Shown: in pieces, positions 8,850 through 17,094 of the stretch | Numbering within the stretch: the stretch's first letter is position 1 | How the letters are laid out: every line of letters begins with the position of its first letter | NCBI RefSeq assembly: GCF_014650595.1 | Contig: NZ_BMVG01000003.1 | Coordinates: forward strand, 434,001-498,000 | DNA length: 64,000 bases | DNA from: Streptomyces alanosinicus | Lineage (GTDB): Bacteria > Actinomycetota > Actinomycetes > Streptomycetales > Streptomycetaceae | Direction: 5' to 3' | Made by a program: the position numbers and the translations under genes | Notes under the pieces: generated by a model | Told to the model about the DNA's origin: nothing | Databases searched by the model: none | The model's input: the letters and a program-made list of their open reading frames with translations, nothing else

Positions 8850-10127
8850 TCAGTTCTGCTGGGCCAGGCGCTTGTTGATCTCGCCCTCGACGTCCTTGGC
8901 GGCCGCCGCGGGGTCCTTGCCGTTCAGCACCGCGGTCATGTACGACTTGATCGGGTTCGGGGTGTTCTCCACCGCGGCCCACTCCGGGATCAGCGGGGTG
9001 GTGCCGCCGCCCGCGGCGGCGGGCGCGGCGGCCTCGGCGGCGGCGTTGCCCTTGAGGTTGGTCTGGAGCGACGTCTTGTTCGGGACGATGCCGTTGAGCT
9101 TGGCCAGTTCGCCCTCGTAACTGTCGGACAGGGCGACCTTCAGGAACTCCTTGGCCAGGGACTGCTTCTTGCTGTTCTGGGCGACGGCGAGGTTGGAGCC
9201 GCCGAGGAAGACGCCCTCCGGCTTGCCGGCCGTCTGGCCCGGGATGGTGAAGTAGCCGAGGTCCTTCTCGATGGACTTGTCGGTCTGGATGGCGGTGCCG
9301 GCCTCCCAGCCCATGCCGATCATGGCGCCGGTCTTGCCCTTGGCGAAGATGGTGGCCTGCTGCGGGGTGGCCTCGTCCTTGTCCTTGGGGGCCTTGGAGT
9401 AGGCGGCGTACTTCTTGTAGGTCTCCATGGCGGCGGAGACCTTCGGGTCGGCGAGGTTGGAGACGTACTTACCGCCCTGCTTCTTCACCAGGTCGCCGCC
9501 CTGGCCGATGATCAGGCCGTCGAGGAAGTACCAGTTCTGGCCCGGCAGGTAGAGGGGCTCGGCGTCGGTCTTCTTGCCGATGGTCTCCAGGTCCTTGAAG
9601 AACTCGTCGCGGGTCTTCGGGGTGTCCTTGATGCCGGCCTTCGCCCAGATGGCCTTGTTGTAGATGACGACGCGGTTGGCGAAGTACCAGGGGGCGGCGT
9701 ACTGCTTGCCCTCGAACACGGAGGACTGGGAGACCGACTGCGTCCAGTCGGCGCCGATCTCCTTCTTGACGTCGGCAAGGTCGGCGAGACCGCCGGTGGC
9801 GGCGTAGGCCGGGGTCTGGGTGTTGCCGACCTCCAGCACGTCCGGCGGGTTGTCCTCGGAGAGGGCGGTGGTGATCTTCTGCTGGATCCCGTCCCACTTC
9901 TGGATCTCGAACTTCACCTTCGCGCCGGTCTTCTTCTCGAAGGCGGCCTGGACGTCCTTGGTCCACTGCGGCGGCGCGGAGCCGTCCATGGTCCAGACGG
10001 TGAGCGTCTGGCCCTTCCAGCTGCCCGGTCCCGCGTCCTTGGAGTCGTCCTTGCTGTTACCGCCACACGCCGCAACGGAGACCATCATGCCCGCGATCGT
10101 GATCGCGGCAGCGAGCTTGCGCTTCAC
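8850..10127 (-). CDS. dasA: Sugar ABC transporter substrate-binding lipoprotein, DasA-like
   Basis: The 425-residue protein starts MKRKLAAAITIAGMMVS, a type II signal peptide with lipobox VAAC and modified Cys21. It is followed by a Gly/Ser/Asp linker and a CUT1-type binding domain (TLTVWTMDGSA near residue 45). The size and family match DasA, the chitobiose/N-acetylglucosamine-oligomer receptor of Streptomyces. It is transcribed divergently from the DasR-like gene, and two dre-like boxes lie about 100-130 bases upstream. Ligand specificity is inferred from synteny and would differ if this is a paralogous locus. Confidence 0.82.
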   Translation of the reverse strand: MKRKLAAAITIAGMMVSVAACGGNSKDDSKDAGPGSWKGQTLTVWTMDGSAPPQWTKDVQAAFEKKTGAKVKFEIQKWDGIQQKITTALSEDNPPDVLEVGNTQTPAYAATGGLADLADVKKEIGADWTQSVSQSSVFEGKQYAAPWYFANRVVIYNKAIWAKAGIKDTPKTRDEFFKDLETIGKKTDAEPLYLPGQNWYFLDGLIIGQGGDLVKKQGGKYVSNLADPKVSAAMETYKKYAAYSKAPKDKDEATPQQATIFAKGKTGAMIGMGWEAGTAIQTDKSIEKDLGYFTIPGQTAGKPEGVFLGGSNLAVAQNSKKQSLAKEFLKVALSDSYEGELAKLNGIVPNKTSLQTNLKGNAAAEAAAPAAAGGGTTPLIPEWAAVENTPNPIKSYMTAVLNGKDPAAAAKDVEGEINKRLAQQN

Positions 10128-10220
10128 GCCACCCTCCTCAGGGATGCCTCTAACCCCCCACGCCCTCGGCGGTGACCTGCGTACGACGCTGTTGCACGTA
10201 GGGCTCGGGACCTGGCCGCT

Positions 10221-10236
10221 AATGGTGTAGACCAGT
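10221..10236. promoter_or_regulatory. dre-like DasR operator 1
   Basis: AATGGTGTAGACCAGT matches 14 of 16 positions of the DasR consensus ACTGGTCTAGACCAGT. It is the best of the three boxes and lies about 95 bases upstream of dasA. In S. coelicolor DasR binds such sites, and glucosamine-6-phosphate releases it. Confidence 0.75.
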
Positions 10237-10245
10237 ACGGTGGAG

Positions 10246-10261
10246 CTTGGCCTAGACCTTT
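10246..10261. promoter_or_regulatory. dre-like DasR operator 2
   Basis: CTTGGCCTAGACCTTT matches 11 of 16 positions of the dre consensus and keeps the CTAGACC core. Its centre is 25 bases from operator 1, so cooperative binding is plausible. Confidence 0.55.
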
Positions 10262-10382
10262 CAGGGTGTCAAGGGTGGCCCGGGAAGCCGATTCCGGCCG
10301 TTACGAGAACGTCACCGGAGCGCGTCCGTCCGTATCCGCCCCTTTCGCCCGACCCTCGAATGGACCGGACCTGCACCGGCGG

Positions 10383-10398
10383 GTTGGACTAGACCATA
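10383..10398. promoter_or_regulatory. dre-like DasR operator 3
   Basis: GTTGGACTAGACCATA matches 11 of 16 positions and keeps CTAGACCA. It lies about 55 bases upstream of the regulator start, which suggests autoregulation. Confidence 0.55.
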
Positions 10399-10450
10399 GG
10401 GCAGTTGGTCGCTATAACGGGAGACCGTCGACACAGCCGGGAAGGCAGGC

Positions 10451-11251
10451 ATGACCACCGACGTCAGCAGCGCCCAGCCGCACAGAGGGGCGTCCGGCCG
10501 CATCGCGCGCGTGCCGAAGTACTACCGGATCAAACAGCGGCTGCTCGCCATGGCCGAAGAACTGCAGCCCGGCTCGGCCATGCCGGCCGAGCGCCTGCTC
10601 GCCGTCCGCTTCGACACCTCACGGACCACCATCCGGCAGGCGCTCACGGAGCTCGTGGGAGAGGGCCGCCTCGACCGCGTCCAGGGCAAGGGCACCTTCG
10701 TCGCCCAGCCCAAGCTGTACCGCACGCTCCAGCTCACCTCGCACACCGAGGACATGCGGGCCCAGGGCCTCACCCCCGCCTCACAGATGCTGGACATCGG
10801 GGAGGTGCCGGCGGACGAGCGTCTCGCGGGGCTGCTCGGCATCGCGATCGGCGAGCGGGTGCTGCGCATCGAGCGGCTGCGGCTGGCCGGCGGCGACCCC
10901 ATGGCCATCGAGACGACCCATCTCTGCGCCCACCGCTTCCCCGGCCTGCGCGCCTCCCTGGCCACGTATCCCTCGCTGTACACGGCGCTCGCCGAGGTCT
11001 ACGGCGTCCACCTCGCGGAGGCCGACGAGACCATCGAGACCTCGCTGTCGACCCCGCGCGAGGCCCAGCTCCTCGCCACGGACGTGGGGTTGCCGATGCT
11101 CCTGCTGTCCCGGCACTCACGCGACGCGGAGGGCAGGCCGGTGGAGTGGGTGCGGTCGGTGTACCGGGGCTCGCGGTACAAGTTCGTGGCAGCACTCCGC
11201 CGGCCGGCGGGGGGAACGGTGGTCCGGCGGGGGCAGGGGGCGGGCGGCTAG
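10451..11251 (+). CDS. dasR: GntR/HutC-family regulator, DasR or close paralogue
   Basis: The 266-residue protein has an N-terminal winged helix with the recognition segment [14 protein letters not shown] near residues 57-70 and wing [15 protein letters not shown] effector domain follows from about residue 90 ([13 protein letters not shown] ... [18 protein letters not shown]). The order of motifs matches recalled S. coelicolor DasR closely, though not at the level usual for strict orthologues. A DasR paralogue is therefore possible. The divergent das operon and dre boxes support the name. The last dozen residues ([10 protein letters not shown]) extend past the usual end, and the TAG stop lies inside a repeat. 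Confidence 0.78.
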   Translation: MTTDVSSAQPHRGASGRIARVPKYYRIKQRLLAMAEELQPGSAMPAERLLAVRFDTSRTTIRQALTELVGEGRLDRVQGKGTFVAQPKLYRTLQLTSHTEDMRAQGLTPASQMLDIGEVPADERLAGLLGIAIGERVLRIERLRLAGGDPMAIETTHLCAHRFPGLRASLATYPSLYTALAEVYGVHLAEADETIETSLSTPREAQLLATDVGLPMLLLSRHSRDAEGRPVEWVRSVYRGSRYKFVAALRRPAGGTVVRRGQGAGG

Positions 11252-11441
11252 TGCCCCGGCAGGCAACGTTTGCCCGTCAAGGAGCGGCGTCCGGTGCGTG
11301 CTCTGGGGGTCCCCCCGGCCGGAGGCTGGGGGAGTGCCGGCCGGAAGTCCTCGTACTGGGCGTACGTGGGCTTTCGGCCGGTGCGGCGAGAGGGCGTGCC
11401 GGACCTCGCGACGGGGCGAACGTTGCCTGTTGGGGCACTAG
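11248..11441. repeat. MITE-like element with 30-bp imperfect terminal inverted repeats
   Basis: The ends at 11248-11277 and 11412-11441 are inverted copies: both read CTAGTGCCCC, then two differing bases, then CAGGCAACGTT. The 194-base body has no coding potential. At 11301-11334 it contains the hairpin-forming streptomycete dispersed repeat GGGGGTCCCCCCGGCC and flank. CTAG at each tip could reflect target duplication. The element supplies the TAG stop of the DasR-like gene. No transposase is present, so it would be non-autonomous. Confidence 0.7.
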
Positions 11442-11534
11442 GGAAGCGGTGCGGTACTGCGGGAGCGCACCCGGTGCGGTACCGCGGGAGCGCGCACCCG
11501 GTACGGACCCGCTCCCCCGGCGCGGCCCCGGCCC

Positions 11535-12050
<516 letters not shown>

Positions 12051-12194
12051 TCATGGCGGCGTCCGGGAGTTGTCCGGGTGTTGTCACGCTTCACGACGCG
12101 CGGTTCCGGGGCGTTCACGACGGGAGCATGGTCTGGGTATGACGGGCGGCGGCCGCACCCGCCGGCCCCTCACATCCCGATGTGGAGGTGCGCC

Positions 12195-12449
12195 ATGTGC
12201 TCCAACCAGTCCTCGTGCCCCGCGTCCGACCCTGCCCCGCGGCACCCGGTGGCCGCTCATCCCGAGCAGGGCTGGACCCTGCTGTGCGACGGCTCGATCG
12301 TCTTCGACGACAGCGGGGAACTGCACCCGGACGGCAGTGTGGTCCCGCCGTGCCGGCCGGGCTACGGCAGTACGGCGAACCCGTCCAGTTCCACCAGCGC
12401 CTGCCGGTCCCACAGCCGTACGACCTCCACGACCGCCATCGCCGGATAG
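12195..12449 (+). CDS. DUF5999-like small protein with an extended C-terminus
   Basis: The ATG at 12195 follows TGGAGG. The 84-residue product opens MCSNQSSCPASD, then HPEQGWTLLCDGSIVFDDSG and HPDGSVVPP. This is the conserved core of small streptomycete DUF5999 proteins, usually near 60-70 residues. Four cysteines could bind metal. After GSVVPPCRPGYG the frame runs on into Ser/Thr-rich sequence antisense to ridA, overlapping it by 88 bases. That extension looks like loss of the original stop. Function is unknown. Confidence 0.6.
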   Translation: MCSNQSSCPASDPAPRHPVAAHPEQGWTLLCDGSIVFDDSGELHPDGSVVPPCRPGYGSTANPSSSTSACRSHSRTTSTTAIAG

Positions 12450-12760
12450 TCCCGGCCCGCCGCGTCCCGCCAGAGCCGGCCGAGCTGTCCGGCGTGCTCG
12501 CGGTACGCGGCGACGTCCGTGGCGTAGACGGTGACGCGGGCGAGGTCGGCGGGGGTGCCGCCGGCCGCGCGCAGCGCCGTGAGGAGGTTGCCGAGGGCCC
12601 GCTCGAACTGCTCGGGGAGCGTGTCGCCGACGACCTTGCCGTCGCCGTCGAGGGCGGTCTGCCCGGCGAGGAAGACCACGCGGGAGCCGGCCGCGACGAC
12701 GGCGTGCGAGAAGCCCGTGGGCGGGGACAGCTCGGGCGGGTTGACGCGCTCGGTCGTCAC
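12362..12760 (-). CDS. RidA-family enamine/imine deaminase
   Basis: The GTG start at 12760 overlaps the acyl-CoA dehydrogenase stop as GTGA. The 132-residue protein is a YjgF/RidA trimer subunit (VVFLAGQTALDGDGKVVGD near residue 28; DLARVTVYATDV near 80; YPAMAVVEVVRLWD near 105). The family hydrolyses reactive enamines and imines to ketones plus ammonia. Being coupled to an aryl-CoA degradation operon suggests it may deaminate a pathway intermediate, such as the cyclic enamine expected from 2-aminobenzoyl-CoA reduction. That link is inference. Local sequence does not show whether the usual catalytic Arg is kept. Confidence 0.8.
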   Translation of the reverse strand: MTTERVNPPELSPPTGFSHAVVAAGSRVVFLAGQTALDGDGKVVGDTLPEQFERALGNLLTALRAAGGTPADLARVTVYATDVAAYREHAGQLGRLWRDAAGRDYPAMAVVEVVRLWDRQALVELDGFAVLP

Positions 12761-13890
12761 GGGGCCTCCTGATGGTGGGTCCGGGCGTACAACTCCTTGG
12801 CGATGATGCCCCGTTGGACCTCGCTCGCGCCCTCGTAGATGCGCGGGGCCCGCACCTCGCGGTAGAGGTGTTCGAGGAGGTGGCCGCGGCGCAGGGCGCG
12901 GGCGCCGTGCAGTTGCACGGCGGTGTCGACGACGTACTGCGCGGCCTCGGTGGCGAGCAGCTTGGCCATCGCCGCGCGCCCCGGCACATCGGCGGCGCCC
13001 CGGTCGTACGCGGTCGCCGCCGCGTACACCATCAGCCGGGCCGCCTCCGTGCGCAGCGCCATCTCGGCGACCTGGTGGGAGACGGTCTGCAGGTCCTTCA
13101 GTCGGCCGCCGAAGGCCTCGCGGCGGCCGGTGTGGTCGAGGGTGGCGTCGAGCGCGGCCTGGGCCATGCCGACCGCGAAGGCGCCGACGCTGGGGCGGAA
13201 CAGGTTCAGGGTGCCCATGGCGACGGCGAAGCCGCGGTCCGCCTCGCCGAGCACATCGGCGGCGGTGACGGGCACGGCGTCGAAGCGCAGGGCCCCGATG
13301 GGGTGCGGCGAGAGCATCTGAAGGGCGCTGCCGGTGAGGCCGGGGCGGTCGGCCGGGACGAGGAAGGCGGTCACACCGCGGGCGCCGGCGCCGGGGGTGG
13401 TGCGCGCGAAGACGGTGTAGAAGTCGGCCTCGGGGGCGTTGGAGATCCAGCACTTCTCGCCGGTGAGCCGCCAGCCGGCGCCGTCCGGTTCCGCCGCCAG
13501 GGCGAGCGCGGCCGCGTCCGAGCCGGCGCCCGGCTCGCTCAGCGCGAAGGCCGCGACGGCGCCGCCCTCGGCGACCCCGGGAAGCCAGCGCTCCTTCTGG
13601 GCGGGGCTGCCGTGGGCGTGCACCGGATGGGCACCCAGGCCCTGCAGGGCGAGAGCGGTCTCGGCCTCGGTGCAGGCCTGGGCGAGGGACTCCCGCATCA
13701 GGCACAGCTCCAGCGCTCCGGAGGCGAACAGCCGCGCCAGCAGGCCGAGCCGACCGAGTTCGGCGAGCAGCGGGCGGTTGACGTGTCCTGGTTCTCCCTT
13801 GTCGGCGAGCGGCCGCAGCCGCTGCGCGGCCAGCGTGCGCAGTTCGGCACGCCAGGCGTGCTGTTCCGGTTCGAGTGAGAATGCGGGCAC
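12757..13890 (-). CDS. Acyl-CoA dehydrogenase
   Basis: The GTG start at 13890 follows GGAGGGAGG. The 377-residue protein shows the flavin/substrate signature FALSEPGAGSDAAAL near residue 120, GEKCWISNAPEADFY near 150, and the C-terminal helix bundle ending QLHGARALRRGHLLEH ... RIYEGASEVQRGIIA. EGASEVQR is the usual site after the catalytic base region. It would oxidise an acyl-CoA to the enoyl-CoA, with electrons passed to ETF. It is divergent from the aryl-CoA ligase and translationally coupled to ridA, so it probably handles a ring-reduced or opened intermediate. Confidence 0.88.
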   Translation of the reverse strand: MPAFSLEPEQHAWRAELRTLAAQRLRPLADKGEPGHVNRPLLAELGRLGLLARLFASGALELCLMRESLAQACTEAETALALQGLGAHPVHAHGSPAQKERWLPGVAEGGAVAAFALSEPGAGSDAAALALAAEPDGAGWRLTGEKCWISNAPEADFYTVFARTTPGAGARGVTAFLVPADRPGLTGSALQMLSPHPIGALRFDAVPVTAADVLGEADRGFAVAMGTLNLFRPSVGAFAVGMAQAALDATLDHTGRREAFGGRLKDLQTVSHQVAEMALRTEAARLMVYAAATAYDRGAADVPGRAAMAKLLATEAAQYVVDTAVQLHGARALRRGHLLEHLYREVRAPRIYEGASEVQRGIIAKELYARTHHQEAP

Positions 13891-13992
13891 AGCCGGTCCT
13901 CCCTCCGGGGCGAGCCGTCACGACTCTTCCCGTCGCCGTCCGGGGGGCCTTGGGCGTACCCCCATCGCTCCCCCGAGGCTATCGCGCAAGGT

Positions 13993-14012
13993 TGACTGCC
14001 GTCACGAACGCG
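13993..14012. promoter_or_regulatory. Candidate PaaX-type operator, copy 1
   Basis: TGACTGCCGTCACGAACGCG lies between the divergent acyl-CoA dehydrogenase and ligase genes. It matches 17 of 20 bases of a site at 20356-20375 in the other promoter region of this catabolic locus. The core TGAC-N4-GTCA is an inverted repeat. Assignment to the PaaX-type regulator is inference. Confidence 0.55.
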
Positions 14013-14099
14013 ATACGCTCGATTGGCGAGCCCACCAGGACGCCGGTGCCCACCACGACGCCCGTTCCGACGTCTGTCACGGCAAGGGGGCGAACCGCC

Positions 14100-15692
14100 A
14101 TGCATCGCTCGGCCCACGTCGACACCTTCGCGCGTGACCGGCTGCCGGCCCCGGACGAGTGGCCCGAGCTGCGGTTCGATCTGCCGGAGCTGCGCTACCC
14201 GGCCCGGCTGAACTGCGCCGCGGAGCTGCTGGAGCACGCCGAGGAGGCCCGGCCGGTCTTCCACACCCCGGACGGTGCCACCTGGACGTACGGCGAGCTG
14301 CGGGCCCGGGTCGACCGGATCGCGCATGTCCTCACCGGCGATCTGGGCGTGGTCCCCGGCAACCGGGTGCTGCTGCGCGGCCCGACCACGCCCTGGCTCG
14401 CGGCCTGCTGGCTGGCCGTGCTGAAGGCGGGCGCGATAGCCGTCACCGTGCTGGCCCAGCAGCGCCCGCAGGAGCTCGCCACCCTGGGCGAGATCGCGCT
14501 GGTGCGGCACGCGCTGTGCGACATCCGGGCGGTGGACGACCTGGCCAAGGCCGACATACCCGGGCTGCGGATCACGACGTACGGCGGTGACGGCCCCGAC
14601 GACCTCCTCGGCCGCCCCGCGCCGGACACCCCGTACCCGGCGGTCGACACCGCGGCCGACGACGTGGCCCTGATCGCGTTCACCTCAGGGACCACGGGTC
14701 GCCCGAAAGGGTGTATGCACTTCCACCGGGACGTGCTGGCCGTCGCCGACACCTTCTCGAAGCATGTGCTGCGCCCGCGCGCCGACGACGTGTTCACGGG
14801 CAGTCCCCCGCTGGGCTTCACCTTCGGCCTGGGCGGGCTGGTGGTCTTCCCGATGCGGGCCGGCGCCAGCTCCCTCCTGCTGGAGCAGGCGGGCGCCCGG
14901 CAGCTGCTGCCCGCGATCGCCGAGCACCGCGTCTCGGTGCTGTTCACCGCCCCGACCGCCTATCGCGCCATGCTGGAGCGGCTGGACGGCCACGACATCT
15001 CCTCGCTGCGGCGCTGTGTGTCGGCCGGCGAGAACCTGCCCGCGGCCACCTGGCGGGCCTGGCACGAACGCACCGGCGTCCGCATCATCAACGGCATCGG
15101 CGCCACCGAGCTGCTGCACATCTTCGTCTCCGCCGCCGACGACGCGGTCAGACCGGGCACCACGGGGGTGCCCGTACCGGGCTGGCAGGCGCGGGTCCAG
15201 GACGCGCACGGCGCGCCGGTGCCCGACGGGAAGCCCGGGCTGCTCGCCGTGCGCGGCCCGGTCGGCTGCCGCTATCTCGCCGATCCGCGCCAGCGCGGCT
15301 ATGTGCGCGACGGCTGGAACATCACCGGCGACACCTACGTCCGTGAGCCCGACGGGTACTTCCGCTATGTGGCCCGCGCCGACGACATGATCATCTCCGC
15401 CGGGTACAACATCGCCGGACCGGAGGTGGAGGACGCGCTGCTGCGGCACCCGGACGTGGTGGAGGCGGCGGTCGTGGGACGGCCCGACGAGGCGCGCGGC
15501 CAGGTGGTCGTGGCCTGCACGGTGCTGCGCGAGGGAGCCCCGCGCGACCCCGAGCGGCTGCGGGCCTTCCTCAGGGCGGAGCTGGCGCCCTACAAATGCC
15601 CGCGCGAGTTCGTCTTCCTGGACGCCCTGCCCCGCACGGCCACCGGCAAACTCCAGCGGTTCCGGCTACGCGACGAAGGTGACCGGCAGTGA
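14100..15692 (+). CDS. Aryl-CoA ligase (2-aminobenzoate/benzoate/salicylate-CoA ligase type)
   Basis: The ATG at 14100 (MHRSAHVDTFARDRLP) follows AAGGGGG; a longer frame upstream lacks family features. The 530-residue adenylating enzyme has the P-loop-like motif LIAFTSGTTGRPKG near residue 195, NGIGATELLHIF near 335, and the hinge/A8 segment ITGDTYVREPDGYF near 405. The catalytic lysine is in RTATGKLQRF near the end. It resembles benzoate- and 2-aminobenzoate-CoA ligases (WPELRFDLPELRYPARLNCA at the N-terminus). It would start the pathway by making the aryl-CoA thioester from an aromatic acid and ATP. Confidence 0.85.
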   Translation: MHRSAHVDTFARDRLPAPDEWPELRFDLPELRYPARLNCAAELLEHAEEARPVFHTPDGATWTYGELRARVDRIAHVLTGDLGVVPGNRVLLRGPTTPWLAACWLAVLKAGAIAVTVLAQQRPQELATLGEIALVRHALCDIRAVDDLAKADIPGLRITTYGGDGPDDLLGRPAPDTPYPAVDTAADDVALIAFTSGTTGRPKGCMHFHRDVLAVADTFSKHVLRPRADDVFTGSPPLGFTFGLGGLVVFPMRAGASSLLLEQAGARQLLPAIAEHRVSVLFTAPTAYRAMLERLDGHDISSLRRCVSAGENLPAATWRAWHERTGVRIINGIGATELLHIFVSAADDAVRPGTTGVPVPGWQARVQDAHGAPVPDGKPGLLAVRGPVGCRYLADPRQRGYVRDGWNITGDTYVREPDGYFRYVARADDMIISAGYNIAGPEVEDALLRHPDVVEAAVVGRPDEARGQVVVACTVLREGAPRDPERLRAFLRAELAPYKCPREFVFLDALPRTATGKLQRFRLRDEGDRQ

Positions 15693-15707
15693 TGCCGACG
15701 ACCTAAA

Positions 15708-16520
15708 ATGATCAACGTGTCCGAGCAGCACGCCCCCAGGTCCCTCATCGTCACGCTCTACGGGGCGTACGGCCGCTCCATGCCCGGCCCGATGCCCGTC
15801 GCCGAGCTGATCCGGCTGCTGGCCGCGGTCGGCGTGGACGCACCCTCGGTCCGGTCCTCGGTGTCCCGGCTCAAACGGCGCGGCCTGCTGCTGCCGGCCC
15901 GTACGGAACAGGGCGCCGCCGGCTACGAACTCTCCCCCGAGGCGGTCCAGTTGCTGGAGGACGGCGACCGGCGGATCTACACGACCGCGCCGGTGGCGGA
16001 CGCGGGCTGGGTGCTCGCGGTGTTCTCCGTGCCCGAGTCGGAGCGGCAGAAGCGGCATGTGCTGCGCTCCCGGCTGTCGGGCCTGGGCTTCGGCACGGCC
16101 GCCCCCGGGGTGTGGATCGCCCCGGCCCGCCTCTACGAGGAGACCCGGCACACGCTGTGCCGGCTGCGCCTGGATCCGTACGTCGACTTCTTCCGCGGCA
16201 AGCACCTGGGCTTCGCGCCGACGGCCGAGGCGGTCGCCCGCTGGTGGGACCTGGCCGCGATCGCGAAGGACCACGAGCGTTTCCTGGACGCGCACGCCCC
16301 GGTCCTGCACACCTGGGAGCGCCGCACGGACACTCCGCCCGAGGAGGCCTACCGCGACTATCTCCTCGCCCTCGACTCCTGGCGCCATCTGCCCTACACC
16401 GACCCCGGCCTGCCCACCCGGCTGCTGCCCGCGAACTGGCCGGGCGGACGCTCGGCGGAGGTGTTCCGGGGGCTGCACGCGCGGCTGCGGGACGCCGGGG
16501 CGAGGTTCGCCGGGGTGTGA
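15708..16520 (+). CDS. PaaX-family transcriptional regulator
   Basis: The 270-residue protein starts INVSEQHAPRSLIVTLYGAY, with an N-terminal winged helix (SVRSSVSRLKRRGLL near residue 48) and the PaaX C-terminal domain (APGVWIAPARLYEETRH; DPGLPTRLLPANWPG). PaaX proteins are repressors released by aryl-CoA thioesters, as with phenylacetyl-CoA in E. coli. The gene follows the ligase by 15 bases, so the ligase product is the likely inducer. The ATG has no clear ribosome site, and a GTG three codons later is an alternative. The shared palindromes at 13993 and 20356 are its candidate operators. Confidence 0.85.
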   Translation: MINVSEQHAPRSLIVTLYGAYGRSMPGPMPVAELIRLLAAVGVDAPSVRSSVSRLKRRGLLLPARTEQGAAGYELSPEAVQLLEDGDRRIYTTAPVADAGWVLAVFSVPESERQKRHVLRSRLSGLGFGTAAPGVWIAPARLYEETRHTLCRLRLDPYVDFFRGKHLGFAPTAEAVARWWDLAAIAKDHERFLDAHAPVLHTWERRTDTPPEEAYRDYLLALDSWRHLPYTDPGLPTRLLPANWPGGRSAEVFRGLHARLRDAGARFAGV

Positions 16521-16533
16521 CACGGGCGCCCGG

Positions 16534-17038
16534 TCAGGCGATCGTCCGGCAGTACAGATGCTCCCCGGCCGTCCGGGCCCGGCGGGCCAGGCCCACGAAG
16601 TCACGGACGCTCTCCTCGGCGTGCCGGTAGTCGGCGAAGTCCAGCTCCGCTATGTCCCACCAGCGCAGGGCCAGCATCGGCACGGCGTCCTCCACGACCT
16701 GGGCGAGGGCGTCCCGCCAGGCGTCGGGCAGTTCCTGCAGGGTGATCCCGGAGTCCCAGGCGGTGCCGGCGGCGGGCAGCGCCTCATGGACGTACGGCAC
16801 CTCGTCCGGGTCGGGCCAGACCAGGGCGGGCGTGTCCACGTCGTCGAAGCGCAGGCCCGCCGCGAAGGCGACGAGCTTGGCCACCACCACGTTCGGCTCC
16901 GTGTGCTTCGTCGCGAGCCAGTCCGCCTCCGTCTCCCGCGGCGAGGGCTCGCTCATCCAGTCGCCGCCCGGTCCGATGGCCCCGCTCCACCGCCGTATGC
17001 CGGTCAGCGGTGTGGAAGTAGTCGTACAGCACGCCCAT
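16534..17038 (-). pseudogene. Conserved hypothetical gene, apparently frameshifted near its 5' end
   Basis: A strong start (GGAGA six bases before the ATG at 17038) opens MGVLYDYFHTADRHTA. That frame soon turns into arginine-rich shadow sequence. The +1 frame carries the rest of a sensible 140-residue protein (from GAIGPGGDWMSEPSPRE, through EADWLATKHTEPNVVVA, to the stop at 16534). The two parts read as one protein if one or two bases were lost or gained around 16980-17000. An ATG inside the second part at 16956 could still give a short product. I recall similar actinobacterial hypothetical proteins but no function. Confidence 0.6.
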
Positions 17039-17094
17039 GATGTCTCCGTCCGCCTCGCCTCTCGCCTCCGAGTAGAGCAGACGGCGGTGACGGC

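Larger units (their letters stand above)
10128..10450. promoter_or_regulatory. dasA/dasR divergent promoter region
   Basis: This 323-base region separates the two divergent genes and holds no coding sequence I would support. It contains three dre-like palindromes, annotated separately. CTATAACGG near 10412 is a possible -10 for the regulator. Two boxes sit nearer dasA and one nearer the regulator, which fits repression of both directions. Confidence 0.6.

Noticed and set aside
13875..14099. N-terminal extension of the aryl-CoA ligase
   Set aside because: It overlaps the divergent promoter and the operator candidate. A ribosome site sits before the ATG at 14100, where family similarity begins.
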